Positions 51,054-62,239 of a DNA stretch of 64,000 bases are shown here, piece after piece. Each line of letters opens with the position of its first letter. Position 1 is the first letter of the stretch. The stretch is from positions 186,001-250,000 of the forward strand of contig NZ_DASQNA010000008.1 of the NCBI RefSeq assembly GCF_035645195.1, given 5' to 3'. The position numbers and the translations under genes are program-made. The DNA comes from Paenibacillus sp. Its GTDB lineage: Bacteria > Bacillota > Bacilli > Paenibacillales > YIM-B00363. Below the pieces are notes generated by a model. It was not told where the DNA came from. It ran no database searches and was given only the letters and a program-made list of their open reading frames with translations.

Positions 51054-53357
51054 ATGAAATCCCGGAACATGCCGGCATACCTTGCCATCACTCTCTATAT
51101 CGCCTTGTTCTATACATGGATTGCGGTTTTCCGCGATCACGAAGTGTTCTTGCGATGGGGGACGCATGTGTTATCCATCACGGGCGCAGGCATCAGCCTG
51201 TTCGTTTTGTACCGCACGTTTCTCGCGACGAGAACGAGAACACCGAGGGATAGTTTGTTTTGGCTGCTGTTATGCCTCGCTATGGGGACGTTCATCGCAG
51301 CGTCGTTCATTTTGCTTTGGACTCAGCTCATCCTCCGCATAGAAACCCCGTTTCCATACGTCACCGATTATCTTTGGGTTACAGAGTACGTCTTGCTTTT
51401 GGCGGCGTTGATCTACCGGTTCCTGCTGTATACGAGATCCGTCGTACGATTCGTTTTCGATATCCTCATTTTTATGGGCACGGCCGTTTCGTTAAGCGTT
51501 CATTTTTTGATCGCCCCGATTTTGAGCGCTTCGGAGCTGCCGTTTCGATATATCGTCATGTCTCTCGCGTATCCGACGCTCGATCTATGTTTGCTGTTCG
51601 TCACGATTAGCTTATATTATCTGTCTAAGCTTATGGAGGACAGGAGGGCGCTCGGACTCATTTTGATCGGCTTCGTCGTTCAAATTTTGGTCGACACCGC
51701 ACTCACATACATGCTGACGACGAACAATTACGCGACCGGGAGCTTCATCGATCCGCTCTGGCTGCTGCCTCCGTTCATGATGGGACTGGCGGGGCTGCAC
51801 ACGCAGCGCGTCATCCGCGCGGGCGCGAGCGGCGCCGACCGCTTCGGGCCGGAGGTGCTCGAACAGGGCGACGACAAATACAGCGTCCTGCCGTACATCA
51901 GCGCAGCCATATTGCTGGTCATCTCCATGATCGAGCAAAACGGGGAAATCGACGCGCTCGAATACGGGACGCTGCTCGTCGTGCTGCTTGTCTTCGTCCG
52001 TCAAATCGTCATTATGGAAAAAGGCGCCAGGCTGGTGAGGCGGCTGAACGAGCTCGTCTACCGCGATCCGTTGACCGGGATCAGCAACCGGATGTTTTTC
52101 CATCGGTCGCTGCAGGCGATGATCCGGTACGCCCGGGAACGCGCCGGCACGTTCGCGGTGCTCGTGGCGGACTTGGACAATTTCAAAAAAATCAACGACA
52201 CGCACGGCCACTTGGTCGGCGATAAGGTGTTGGTCGAATTCGCCGACCGGCTGCGCAAGGGGGCCGGCGACTCCGGCATCGCCTCGCGGATGGGCGGGGA
52301 CGAATTTACGCTCCTGCTGCCCGGCGCCTCGAGAGCGTCCGGCGTCGAGGCGGCCCGATCCATCATAAAGCAATTGGAACGGCCGTTCCGCATTGACGGA
52401 CATGAATTGACGGTGACGCCGAGCATCGGCGTGAGCATGTATCCGGAAGACGGCGAGACGATCGAGGAATTGCTGAAGCATGCCGATTTCGCTTTATACC
52501 TGGCGAAGGAGAAGGGCAAGAACAACGTCCAATGGTTTACGCGAGAGCTCAGCGAAGCGATGCAGCGGAAGCTGGAGTTGGAGGCCAGCCTTCGCGAGGC
52601 GCTGGAGAAGGGCGAGTTCGCGCTGTTTTATCAGCCGAAAGCGGCGATGGCGACGCGAGGCATCGTCGGCGCGGAAGCGCTCATCCGCTGGCGCCGCCCC
52701 GGGATCGGCCTCGTGCCGCCGATGGCGTTCATTCCGATCGCCGAGGAGTCGGATTTGATCGAGAGGATCGGCTGCTGGGTGATCCGGGAGGCGTGCCGGC
52801 AAACGAAAGCATGGCAGGAAGCCGGATTTCCGCCGTTCCGAATGTCGGTTAACGTGTCGGTGCGGCAATTCCGCCAAGAACGTTTCGTCGATTCGGTCGC
52901 GGAGGCGCTTTCGGACACGGGACTCGAACCGCATTGGCTAGAGCTCGAAATTACCGAAAGCGTAGTGCAAAACTTAAAGGAGTCCTTCGACGTACTGCAC
53001 CGGCTGAAAGCGCTCGGCGTGCACGTCTCGCTGGACGACTTCGGCACCGGATACTCCTCGCTGTCCATCCTCCGATGTTTGCCGATCGACACGATCAAAA
53101 TCGATAAATCGTTCGTCGACGATATGGCGGAAAAGGCGGGCCGAGCCGTCGTCAAGACGATTATCGAGATGGCGGACAATCTCGAGCTCGGCGTCGTGGC
53201 GGAAGGGGTCGAAACGGAAGCGCAGGCCGCGGCGCTCGAATCGCTCGGCTGTCCGGTCGCTCAGGGCTATTTGTACGGAAAACCGATGGAGGCGGCGGAG
53301 TTCGAACAGGCGCTCAAAGCGAGCGGTTCGTCCGTCGAAAGAAGCCGGGGACGGTAA
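51054..53357 (+). CDS. Membrane GGDEF-EAL protein (c-di-GMP turnover)
   Basis: 767 residues. About eight N-terminal membrane helices (1 to about 250, then a linking helix near 285-320), a GGDEF domain with an intact active site (SRMGGDEFTLLLPG) and an EAL domain with VGAEALIRW, ELEITESVV, SLDDFGTGYSS and VVAEGVETEAQAA all present. Both domains therefore look active, so the protein may make and break cyclic di-GMP, with the membrane part as a sensor. No obvious RBS stands at the usual distance of the ATG (AAGGGAG is about 15 nt away). It is a single gene between two housekeeping blocks. Confidence 0.92.
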   Translation: MKSRNMPAYLAITLYIALFYTWIAVFRDHEVFLRWGTHVLSITGAGISLFVLYRTFLATRTRTPRDSLFWLLLCLAMGTFIAASFILLWTQLILRIETPFPYVTDYLWVTEYVLLLAALIYRFLLYTRSVVRFVFDILIFMGTAVSLSVHFLIAPILSASELPFRYIVMSLAYPTLDLCLLFVTISLYYLSKLMEDRRALGLILIGFVVQILVDTALTYMLTTNNYATGSFIDPLWLLPPFMMGLAGLHTQRVIRAGASGADRFGPEVLEQGDDKYSVLPYISAAILLVISMIEQNGEIDALEYGTLLVVLLVFVRQIVIMEKGARLVRRLNELVYRDPLTGISNRMFFHRSLQAMIRYARERAGTFAVLVADLDNFKKINDTHGHLVGDKVLVEFADRLRKGAGDSGIASRMGGDEFTLLLPGASRASGVEAARSIIKQLERPFRIDGHELTVTPSIGVSMYPEDGETIEELLKHADFALYLAKEKGKNNVQWFTRELSEAMQRKLELEASLREALEKGEFALFYQPKAAMATRGIVGAEALIRWRRPGIGLVPPMAFIPIAEESDLIERIGCWVIREACRQTKAWQEAGFPPFRMSVNVSVRQFRQERFVDSVAEALSDTGLEPHWLELEITESVVQNLKESFDVLHRLKALGVHVSLDDFGTGYSSLSILRCLPIDTIKIDKSFVDDMAEKAGRAVVKTIIEMADNLELGVVAEGVETEAQAAALESLGCPVAQGYLYGKPMEAAEFEQALKASGSSVERSRGR

Positions 53358-53380
53358 CCGTCTCGGAAGGCCGGTCCTTC

Positions 53381-53410
53381 TTGACTTTCGGCGCCGTTCC
53401 TGCGTATAAT
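53381..53410 (+). promoter_or_regulatory. Sigma-A promoter of leuS
   Basis: TTGACT, 18-bp spacer, TATAAT. Transcription should begin near 53417 at the 5' end of the T-box leader. Confidence 0.8.
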
Positions 53411-53416
53411 TTGGGA

Positions 53417-53675
53417 AAATGCACAGATGGCGCATCGACAAGGAGCAGTACCCGTTATATTCCGTTTCGCAGAGAGCCGGCGCTTGTGGTGAAAGCCGGT
53501 ACGGATGGACGGCGAACTCGCCTTGGAGCACCGCGGGCCAAACCCGCGGCGAACACCTCGCGTTAAGAGGCAGAGGGAACGGACCGGGAAGCACCGCGGG
53601 CCGTTAACTAGGGTGGTACCACGGGAGAATGGCTCTCGTCCCTAGCGAATTCGCTAGGGGCGGGAGCTTTTTTAG
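53417..53675 (+). ncRNA. Leucine T-box riboswitch upstream of leuS
   Basis: The leader shows the expected order: AGTA loop-E motif (about 53447), the AGAGAGCC/GGTGAAAGCC apical parts of stem I, the 3' side of the specifier loop GAA followed by CTC (53517-53519, a leucine codon), CCTTGGAGC, and the T-box proper AGGGTGGTACCACGGG at 53610-53625. It ends in a terminator. Uncharged tRNA-Leu should pair with CTC and with the T-box bulge and let transcription continue into leuS. Confidence 0.95.
53632..53674 (+). terminator. T-box controlled terminator
   Basis: A long stem CTCGTCCCTAGCGAA / TTCGCTAGGGGCGGGAG with TTTTTT. The antiterminator formed by the T-box competes with its 5' arm. Confidence 0.93.
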
Positions 53676-53705
53676 CATTCCAAGAGTTGTAGGAGGACGC
53701 AGGTC

Positions 53706-56141
53706 ATGACAGAGACGGCTAGAGGCGGTTACGCGCCGCAAACGATCGAACCGAAATGGCAGCAATATTGGGACGAGCACAAGACGTTCAAAGTGCTGGA
53801 GGACCCGAACAAACCGAAGTTTTACGCGCTCGACATGTTCCCGTACCCGTCCGGGGAAGGGCTGCACGTCGGTCACCCGGAAGGCTACACGGCGACGGAT
53901 ATCGTATCGCGCTACAAGCGGATGCGCGGCTACGACGTGCTTCATCCGATGGGCTGGGACGCGTTCGGCCTGCCGGCTGAGCAGCACGCGCTGAACACGG
54001 GCAAACATCCGCGCGACATTACGTTCAAGAACATCGACAACTTCCGCCGGCAAATCAAGTCGCTCGGCTTCAGCTACGACTGGGACCGCGAGTTCAGCAC
54101 GACCGATCCGGATTACTACAAATGGACGCAGTGGATTTTCATTCAGCTCTATAAGCGCGGGCTCGCGTATGTGGCGGAGCTGCCGGTGAACTGGTGTCCG
54201 GCGCTCGGCACCGTGCTTGCGAACGAGGAAGTCATCGACGGCAAGAGCGAGCGCGGCGGCCATCCGGTCATCCGCAAGCCGATGCGCCAGTGGGTGCTTC
54301 GCATCACGGCGTACGCCGAACGTCTGCTCGAAGATTTGGAGGAGCTGGACTGGTCGGAGAGCATCAAGGAAATGCAGCGCAACTGGATCGGCAAGTCGGT
54401 CGGCGCCGAGGTGCGGTTCCCGATCGACGGGACGGACGACCAACTCGTCGTCTTTACGACGCGCCCGGATACGCTGTTCGGCGCGACGTACTGCGTGCTT
54501 GCGCCGGAGCATGAGCTCGTGGACAAGATCGCGACGGACGCGCAGCGCCAAGTCGTCGACGCTTACCGCGAAGCCGCGGCTCGCAAGAGCGATCTCGAGC
54601 GGACGGATCTCGCGAAGGAGAAGTCCGGCGTGTTCACCGGCGCGTACGCGGTCAATCCGGTGAATGGGGCGAAGGTGCCGATCTGGATCGCCGATTACGT
54701 GCTCGCCGGCTACGGCACGGGCGCGATCATGGCGGTGCCGGGCCATGACCAGCGCGACTGGGAATTCGCGAAGAAATTCGATCTTCCGATCCTTGAAGTA
54801 GTCAAGGGCGGCGATGTATCCGTCGAGGCGTACGCGGGCGACGGGGAGCATGTCAATTCCGATTTCCTGAACGGCCTCAACACGGAAGAGGCGATCGACC
54901 GGATGATCGAATGGCTTGCGAAGAACGGCAAAGGCGAGAAGAAGGTCACGTACCGTCTGCGCGACTGGCTGTTCTCCCGTCAACGGTACTGGGGCGAGCC
55001 CATTCCGATTCTGCATCTCGAGGACGGCACGATGAAGCCGGTGCCGGAATCCGAGCTGCCGCTGCTGCTCCCGGACGTGGACGAGATTAAGCCGTCGGGC
55101 ACCGGCGAATCGCCGCTCGCGAACGTCGAGGAGTGGGTGAACACGATCGACCCGGAGACGGGCATGAAGGCGCGCCGCGAGACGAACACGATGCCGCAGT
55201 GGGCCGGCAGCTGCTGGTACTATCTCCGGTTCATCGACCCGCATAACGACAAAGAGATTTGCTCGAAGGAGAAGCAAGAACAGTGGCTGCCGGTAGACTT
55301 GTACATCGGCGGCGCGGAGCACGCGGTGCTTCACCTGCTCTATGCGCGCTTCTGGCATAAGGTGCTGTACGATATCGGCGTCGTGTCGACGAAGGAGCCG
55401 TTCCACAAGCTCGTCAACCAAGGCATGATCCTCGGCGACAACGGCGAGAAGATGAGCAAGTCGCGCGGCAACGTCATCAACCCGGACGACATCGTGAAAA
55501 ACTACGGCGCGGATACGCTGCGCATGTACGAAATGTTCATGGGGCCGCTCGAAGCGACGAAGCCGTGGAACACGAACGGGGTCGAAGGCGTATACCGCTT
55601 CTTGAACCGCGTATGGCGGTTGTTCGTGACGGAAGAGGGAACGCTCCAGCCGAAAATTAAGCCGGACGGCGGCACCGACGCGTTCAAGCGCGTCTGGCAC
55701 CGGACGATCAAGAAGCTGACCGAGGATTACGAGGCGCTTCGTTTCAACACGGCGATTTCGCAAATGATGATTTTCGTCAACGAAGCGTACAAGCAGGACA
55801 CGCTGCCGCTCGAAGGCATGAAGCACTTCGTCCAAATGCTGTCCCCGATCGCGCCGCATATCGCGGAGGAGCTGTGGGAAAAGCTCGGCGGAACGGGCTC
55901 TGTCTCGTACGTGCCGTGGCCGGAATACGACGAAGCGTGGACGGTCGACGAAGAGGTCGAGATCGTCGTGCAGGTCAACGGCAAAATCGTCGAGCGGGCG
56001 AAGGTCGCGGCGGACGCCGACGAGCAGGCGCTCGAAGAGCTCGCCAAGTCGCTCGATAAAGTCAAAGAGGCGATGACCGGGAAACAAATCCGCAAAGTCA
56101 TCGCCGTGAAAGGCAAACTCGTCAATATCGTCGTCGGGTAA
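53706..56141 (+). CDS. leuS: Leucyl-tRNA synthetase
   Basis: 811 residues, class I synthetase. HIGH-like motif [12 protein letters not shown] near residue 58, the editing (CP1) domain with [20 protein letters not shown] and a Gly-rich [17 protein letters not shown], zinc-less insert, KMSKS motif in [16 protein letters not shown], and the anticodon-binding and C-terminal domains up to KLVNIVVG. It charges tRNA-Leu and edits misactivated norvaline or isoleucine. GGAGGACG is 8 nt before the ATG. The gene is controlled by the leucine T-box in its leader. Confidence 0.98.
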   Translation: MTETARGGYAPQTIEPKWQQYWDEHKTFKVLEDPNKPKFYALDMFPYPSGEGLHVGHPEGYTATDIVSRYKRMRGYDVLHPMGWDAFGLPAEQHALNTGKHPRDITFKNIDNFRRQIKSLGFSYDWDREFSTTDPDYYKWTQWIFIQLYKRGLAYVAELPVNWCPALGTVLANEEVIDGKSERGGHPVIRKPMRQWVLRITAYAERLLEDLEELDWSESIKEMQRNWIGKSVGAEVRFPIDGTDDQLVVFTTRPDTLFGATYCVLAPEHELVDKIATDAQRQVVDAYREAAARKSDLERTDLAKEKSGVFTGAYAVNPVNGAKVPIWIADYVLAGYGTGAIMAVPGHDQRDWEFAKKFDLPILEVVKGGDVSVEAYAGDGEHVNSDFLNGLNTEEAIDRMIEWLAKNGKGEKKVTYRLRDWLFSRQRYWGEPIPILHLEDGTMKPVPESELPLLLPDVDEIKPSGTGESPLANVEEWVNTIDPETGMKARRETNTMPQWAGSCWYYLRFIDPHNDKEICSKEKQEQWLPVDLYIGGAEHAVLHLLYARFWHKVLYDIGVVSTKEPFHKLVNQGMILGDNGEKMSKSRGNVINPDDIVKNYGADTLRMYEMFMGPLEATKPWNTNGVEGVYRFLNRVWRLFVTEEGTLQPKIKPDGGTDAFKRVWHRTIKKLTEDYEALRFNTAISQMMIFVNEAYKQDTLPLEGMKHFVQMLSPIAPHIAEELWEKLGGTGSVSYVPWPEYDEAWTVDEEVEIVVQVNGKIVERAKVAADADEQALEELAKSLDKVKEAMTGKQIRKVIAVKGKLVNIVVG

Positions 56142-56144
56142 CGG

Positions 56145-56975
56145 TCAGGACTGAGGATTCAGGAACAGTCCTTCCACCTTATCCAACTCTTCTCTATATT
56201 TCTTGTGGGTCGTGCGAAGGAGCCGCTCGAACGTGCCGTCGAGGTCCAACGACAGCATGCGCAGCCCCTCCGCCGTAATCCCTCCGGGGACGGTCACTCT
56301 CTCCCGAAGCGATTCGGGAGAGAATCCGCCTTCCGTCAGCAAGAGACCGGTGCCGAGCACCATTTCCGACGCGAGCCGCGTCGCCTCCTCGCGAGGCAGA
56401 CCGGTATACGCGACGGCCGCCTGCACGAACTGCTCGACGAAAAACGCAAGAAACGCAGGACCGCAGCTGGACAAATCCGAACAAACCCGCGTATATTCCT
56501 CAGAAACGACAAGCGGCTTCGACATGCAACGCAGCAACCGTTCCAACGCTTCCACGTCTTCGGCATTCATTCGGCTTCCGTACATCGCAAGCGTAGCGCC
56601 GCTGCATGCGTAATTTGTAATGCTCGGTATGATTTTAGCGATTTTGCAAGGCATATGATCTTCCAAATGACGAATCAGAACGGGGCTTGTGATGGACACG
56701 ACGATTTGAGCCGGAGTTACGTACGGCCGGATTTCGTCGATGACGCATTTGAACTCCTTCGGCTTTATACATAAAAAGATGATATCGCAAATGTCCGCGA
56801 CCTCCCGATTGGTCGGTACGGCGCGAAGCCCAGGATGGGTTTCCGCGAGCCGTTCCGCCTTCGCGAAAGTCCGATTCGCCGCGACGATTTGCTCCGGATT
56901 GAGCGCGTTCGTTTTGATGAACGATTCGATCAGGATCGTGCCCATGCTGCCCGTGCCGATAAACCCGACGTTCAT
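56145..56975 (-). CDS. comER: ComER, P5C reductase-like protein
   Basis: 276 residues of the pyrroline-5-carboxylate reductase superfamily: MNVGFIGTGSMGTILIESFI (dinucleotide-binding GxGxxG), IIFLCIKPKEF, IVVSITSPV, and SSCGPAFLAFFVEQFVQAAV with the C-terminal VPGGITAEGL. ComER is transcribed divergently from comEA in Bacillus, exactly as here, and has been linked to sporulation and biofilm regulation rather than to proline synthesis. ATG 56975 is chosen because AGAGGAGGAA lies 7 nt before it. The 3' end meets leuS with only 3 nt between. Confidence 0.93.
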   Translation of the reverse strand: MNVGFIGTGSMGTILIESFIKTNALNPEQIVAANRTFAKAERLAETHPGLRAVPTNREVADICDIIFLCIKPKEFKCVIDEIRPYVTPAQIVVSITSPVLIRHLEDHMPCKIAKIIPSITNYACSGATLAMYGSRMNAEDVEALERLLRCMSKPLVVSEEYTRVCSDLSSCGPAFLAFFVEQFVQAAVAYTGLPREEATRLASEMVLGTGLLLTEGGFSPESLRERVTVPGGITAEGLRMLSLDLDGTFERLLRTTHKKYREELDKVEGLFLNPQS

Positions 56976-57107
56976 CGAAGTTCCTCCTCTGCCGAGCGCT
57001 TCGATTCGAAATCGATAGCGATGTGTCGTAATTTGTAAACTATATGAATCGTACGCACGTCTATATGCAGACGAAATGCGCAACAGCCTGCTTCGAGGTG
57101 GTTTTCC

Positions 57108-57731
57108 ATGTTCGCCCAGTACAAAAGTTTGACAATCGTTCTTGCGTTGGCAGGCGCTTATTTCTTATTGGCGTCCGCCTACGGCCGGGAAGGGGCGCCC
57201 GCGGAAGCGGCATGGCTCGACGCGAACGCGGAGATCGCGGCGTGGCTGGAAGCGGGGACGGAGCCGGCCGGTCCGGAGGCGGCGCCTCCGGACGGCGAGG
57301 CTGATGGCGCGGGGGCCGCGGCTTCGACGACGGGGGGGCCTGGCGCGGAGTCGGCGCCGCAAGCGGAAGGCCACGTATCGCCGGAGCCGCAGCCGGAGTC
57401 GCAGCCGGAGCCGCCGCTCGCGGAGTCGGCGCCGCCCGGCTCGTCCGCACCGTCCGGCGCGGCCGAGCCGTCGCTTCCCGCGAAGGAAGCCGCGCCGGCC
57501 GAGGCCGCGTCGAGCGGGCTCGTCGACGTGAACCGCGCGACGGCGGAGCAGCTCGACGCGCTGCCCGGCATCGGCCCGGCGAAGGCGGCGGCGATCGTCG
57601 CCTACCGCGAGGCGGAGGGGCCGTTCCGGCGCAAAGAAGACCTCTTGAACGTCAAAGGCATCGGTCCGTCCATCTTCGCGAAAATCGAAGCCGCGATCAC
57701 GGTCGCAGCCGAAGACGAGAGTGGAAAATAA
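57108..57731 (+). CDS. comEA: ComEA, DNA-uptake receptor (HhH protein), atypical N-terminus
   Basis: 207 residues. One N-terminal membrane helix (about 6-24), then about 105 residues of low-complexity Ala/Pro/Glu/Ser sequence (such as EPQPESQPEPPLAES), and a C-terminal double helix-hairpin-helix: VDVNRATAEQLDALPGIGPA, KAAAIVAYREAEGPFRRKED, LLNVKGIGPSIFAKIE. The HhH part binds double-stranded DNA at the cell surface. Bacillus ComEA has an SLBB domain between the helix and HhH; here a disordered linker takes its place. GAGGTGG is 6 nt before the ATG. Confidence 0.92.
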   Translation: MFAQYKSLTIVLALAGAYFLLASAYGREGAPAEAAWLDANAEIAAWLEAGTEPAGPEAAPPDGEADGAGAAASTTGGPGAESAPQAEGHVSPEPQPESQPEPPLAESAPPGSSAPSGAAEPSLPAKEAAPAEAASSGLVDVNRATAEQLDALPGIGPAKAAAIVAYREAEGPFRRKEDLLNVKGIGPSIFAKIEAAITVAAEDESGK

Positions 57732-57780
57732 TGCTTTTCATCTTATCGTCGATGTGCGAAAATTCTCGATAGTAAGCTAA

Positions 57781-59627
<1,847 letters not shown>

Positions 59628-59663
59628 AGGTTCGAGAAATTCATAAGTAGGCCATGAAGCACA

Positions 59664-59704
59664 TGCGCCGTTATCCGGAACGATTCCGGGTAACGGCGTA
59701 TTTT
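59664..59704 (+). terminator. Terminator-like hairpin between comEB and comEC
   Basis: CGCCGTTATCCGGAA-CGA-TTCCGGGTAACGGCG followed by TATTTT, just before the comEC RBS. Either an internal attenuator or the end of the comEB transcript. Confidence 0.7.
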
Positions 59705-59725
59705 CGTGCAAGGGAGGGGAGCGCG

Positions 59726-62188
59726 ATGATTTGGCGGAGACCGCTGCTGTGGGCGGTCGTGGCGTGGACGGCCGGTATGGCGGCCGCATCGGCGTACGCG
59801 CCCGGGTGGACGGCGGCCGGCGTCGCCGCTGCGGGCCTTGCGGCCGCCGCGGCGCAAGGAGGCAGCGTTCGGCGATCCGCGTCCGCCGCCTTGCTGGTCG
59901 CCGCCGCCTTCGCGGCCGGCGTCGTCCGATTCGAGCTCGCGGAGCGGAGCAACGTCTCCGCGATCGCGCCCCCGGACGGAGAAGGGAAGCCGGCGGTCAT
60001 CGCGGGCGTCATCGTCTCGAAGCCCGAGGTCGACGGCGATCGGCTCGCGTTCGATGTGGCCGCCGCCGCCGCAACGATCGAAGCGCGGGAGTCGGAGCTT
60101 TCCGGGGAGCGAATTCGCGTGTACGTCCGCCTGGAGACGGAAGCGGAGGCGGAGCGGGCGCGATCGCTGCGTCGGGGAGAGACGGCAGAGGTCGCCGGCG
60201 AGCTGAGATTGCCGTCCTCCGCGACGAACTTCGGGGGCTTCGATTACCGGTTGTATTTGGCGCGGCAGCATACGTTCTGGACGCTCCGGGCGGACGGGCT
60301 GGCCGCTTTGCGGCGGATCGGCGAAGCGGAAGGGGCGTTCGCGGCGAAAGCGCTCGACCGGGTCGACCGGGTGCGGGAGCATATGGGAGCACGGCTTGAG
60401 GCGCTGTTTACGGAGCCGACGGCCGGATTCATGAAGGGGCTGCTGCTCGGCGTAAGGGACGACCTCGATCCGGAGCAGTTTCAGGCGTTTTCGCAAATCG
60501 GCCTCACGCATATTTTGGCCATCTCCGGCCTTCACGTCGCGATTTACGTCGGCGCGCTGCTGTGGCTGCTCGGCAAGCTGCCGCTCTCGCGCGAGCGCAG
60601 GCTCGAGCTCGCGATGGCCGCCGTCCCGGTATACGTCGTTCTTACCGGCATGTCGCCGTCGGTCGTGCGGGCCGGCCTGATGGCGGCAATCGCGCTGTAC
60701 GCCGCCCGTAGACGGCTGCTGAAGGACGGACTCCACATATTAGCGGCGGCGGCGCTGCTGATGCTGCTGTGGGAACCGTATTATTTGTACAATGTAAGCT
60801 TTCAGTTATCGTTCGCGGTCACGGCCGGGCTCATCATCTTCACGCCGCGAGCGATGGAGCTGCTCCGAGCGATCCGTCCGCAGCCGCTGCGTTCCGCCGT
60901 CGCCGTGACGCTCGTCGCGCAGTGCGTGTCGTTCCCGTTGACGATTACATATTTCAACGGCTTCTCGTGGCTGTCGTTTCCCGCGAACTTCCTGCTGGTA
61001 CCGGCCTTCAGCTTCGCCGTCTTGCCGCTCGGCACGGCCGCGCTGCTGCTCGCGTACGTTGCTCCGCCGGTCGCCCCATGGGCCGCGTACCTCGCGGAGA
61101 AGCTGACGGCGCTGTGCTTTCTGGCGGTGGAACGGCTGAGCGGCTGGGAGTCGGCCTCCACCATCTGGGCGACGCCGCCGGCGTGGTGGATCGCAGCTTA
61201 TTACGCACTGCTGCTCGCCGCTACGAGCCCCGAGCTTCGGCGCCGCCCCGGCTTCGGCCGCTTCGCCGCCGCCGCATGCGCCGCCGCCTTGGCGGGCTTG
61301 CTGGCGTACGCGTACGCGCCGGATGCCCTCGACCGCGCCGGCTACGTCTCGTTCCTCGACGTCGGCCAAGGCGATGCGATATTGCTGCGCACGCCTTCCG
61401 GCGCGCATTGGCTCGTCGACGGCGGCGGCACGATTCGATTCGAGCGGCCGGGCGAAGAGTGGAGGCGGCGCAGCGACCCGTTCGAGGTAGGCGAGGACGT
61501 GCTCGTGCCGCTGCTCAAGCGAAGAGGCGTACAGTCGATCGACGCCTTGTTCGTGTCGCATGCGGACACCGATCATATCGGCGGGCTTTCAGCGGTGCTA
61601 GAGCATATCCCCGTGCGGCGCATCTTCTTTAACGGCACCGTTAAATCCGGCGAAGCGAGCGAGCGATTTTACCGAACCGCGCTGTCGCAGGGCGTACCGC
61701 TCATCCCGATGCATGCGGGGATGACGGTCGAAGCCGGAGGGGCGAAGGCGGTGGCGGTGTATCCGACGGAGCGAGGGCCGTTTCGCGTCGAAGAGGAGCA
61801 GAACGAAGCATCGCTCGTTCTGCTGGCGACGATGTACTCGCGAACGTTCCTGCTGACGGGCGATATCGGCGAAGCGGAGGAGCGGGAGATCGTGTCGGGC
61901 CGTTCCGCGGAAATCGGCGCCGGCTCCGCTCTCCCGCGCATCGACGTGTTGAAGGCGGCGCATCACGGAAGCAAATCGTCGACATTGCAGCGATGGCTGG
62001 ACGCATGGCGGCCGCGGGTCGCCGTCGTTTCCGCCGGGCGGAACAACATCTACGGCCACCCGCACCCATCCGTCCTGCAGCGGCTCGACGACAACGGCAT
62101 TCCGGCGCTGCGAACCGATCAGCACGGCGAAATTCAGTTCCGCGTCGAAGCGGACGCGTGGCAAGTTCGGACGAAGCTCCCGCGGTAA
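59726..62188 (+). CDS. comEC: ComEC/Rec2 DNA internalisation channel
   Basis: 820 residues. N-terminal membrane helices and OB-like region (about 1-230), Competence domain with LLLGVRDDLDPEQFQAFSQI and GLTHILAISGLHVAIYVGAL, about ten helices, then a C-terminal metallo-beta-lactamase fold: YVSFLDVGQGDAILLRTPSG, LFVSHADTDHIGGL, FLLTGDIGEAEE, LKAAHHGSKSS. ComEC passes single-stranded DNA through the membrane. ATG 59726 is chosen from AAGGGAGGGG 6 nt upstream. All metal-binding motifs are intact, so competence seems functional in this strain. Confidence 0.96.
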   Translation: MIWRRPLLWAVVAWTAGMAAASAYAPGWTAAGVAAAGLAAAAAQGGSVRRSASAALLVAAAFAAGVVRFELAERSNVSAIAPPDGEGKPAVIAGVIVSKPEVDGDRLAFDVAAAAATIEARESELSGERIRVYVRLETEAEAERARSLRRGETAEVAGELRLPSSATNFGGFDYRLYLARQHTFWTLRADGLAALRRIGEAEGAFAAKALDRVDRVREHMGARLEALFTEPTAGFMKGLLLGVRDDLDPEQFQAFSQIGLTHILAISGLHVAIYVGALLWLLGKLPLSRERRLELAMAAVPVYVVLTGMSPSVVRAGLMAAIALYAARRRLLKDGLHILAAAALLMLLWEPYYLYNVSFQLSFAVTAGLIIFTPRAMELLRAIRPQPLRSAVAVTLVAQCVSFPLTITYFNGFSWLSFPANFLLVPAFSFAVLPLGTAALLLAYVAPPVAPWAAYLAEKLTALCFLAVERLSGWESASTIWATPPAWWIAAYYALLLAATSPELRRRPGFGRFAAAACAAALAGLLAYAYAPDALDRAGYVSFLDVGQGDAILLRTPSGAHWLVDGGGTIRFERPGEEWRRRSDPFEVGEDVLVPLLKRRGVQSIDALFVSHADTDHIGGLSAVLEHIPVRRIFFNGTVKSGEASERFYRTALSQGVPLIPMHAGMTVEAGGAKAVAVYPTERGPFRVEEEQNEASLVLLATMYSRTFLLTGDIGEAEEREIVSGRSAEIGAGSALPRIDVLKAAHHGSKSSTLQRWLDAWRPRVAVVSAGRNNIYGHPHPSVLQRLDDNGIPALRTDQHGEIQFRVEADAWQVRTKLPR

Positions 62189-62239
62189 GCCGCGTAACCT
62201 TGCGCGCGCAGGCGCCGGCGGCGAACGAGAAGCAAGCGG

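Noticed and set aside
53604-56087. 827-codon open frame on the minus strand over leuS
   Set aside because: Antisense of a clear leucyl-tRNA synthetase; Arg/Val/Asp-rich composition as expected from a GC-rich opposite frame.
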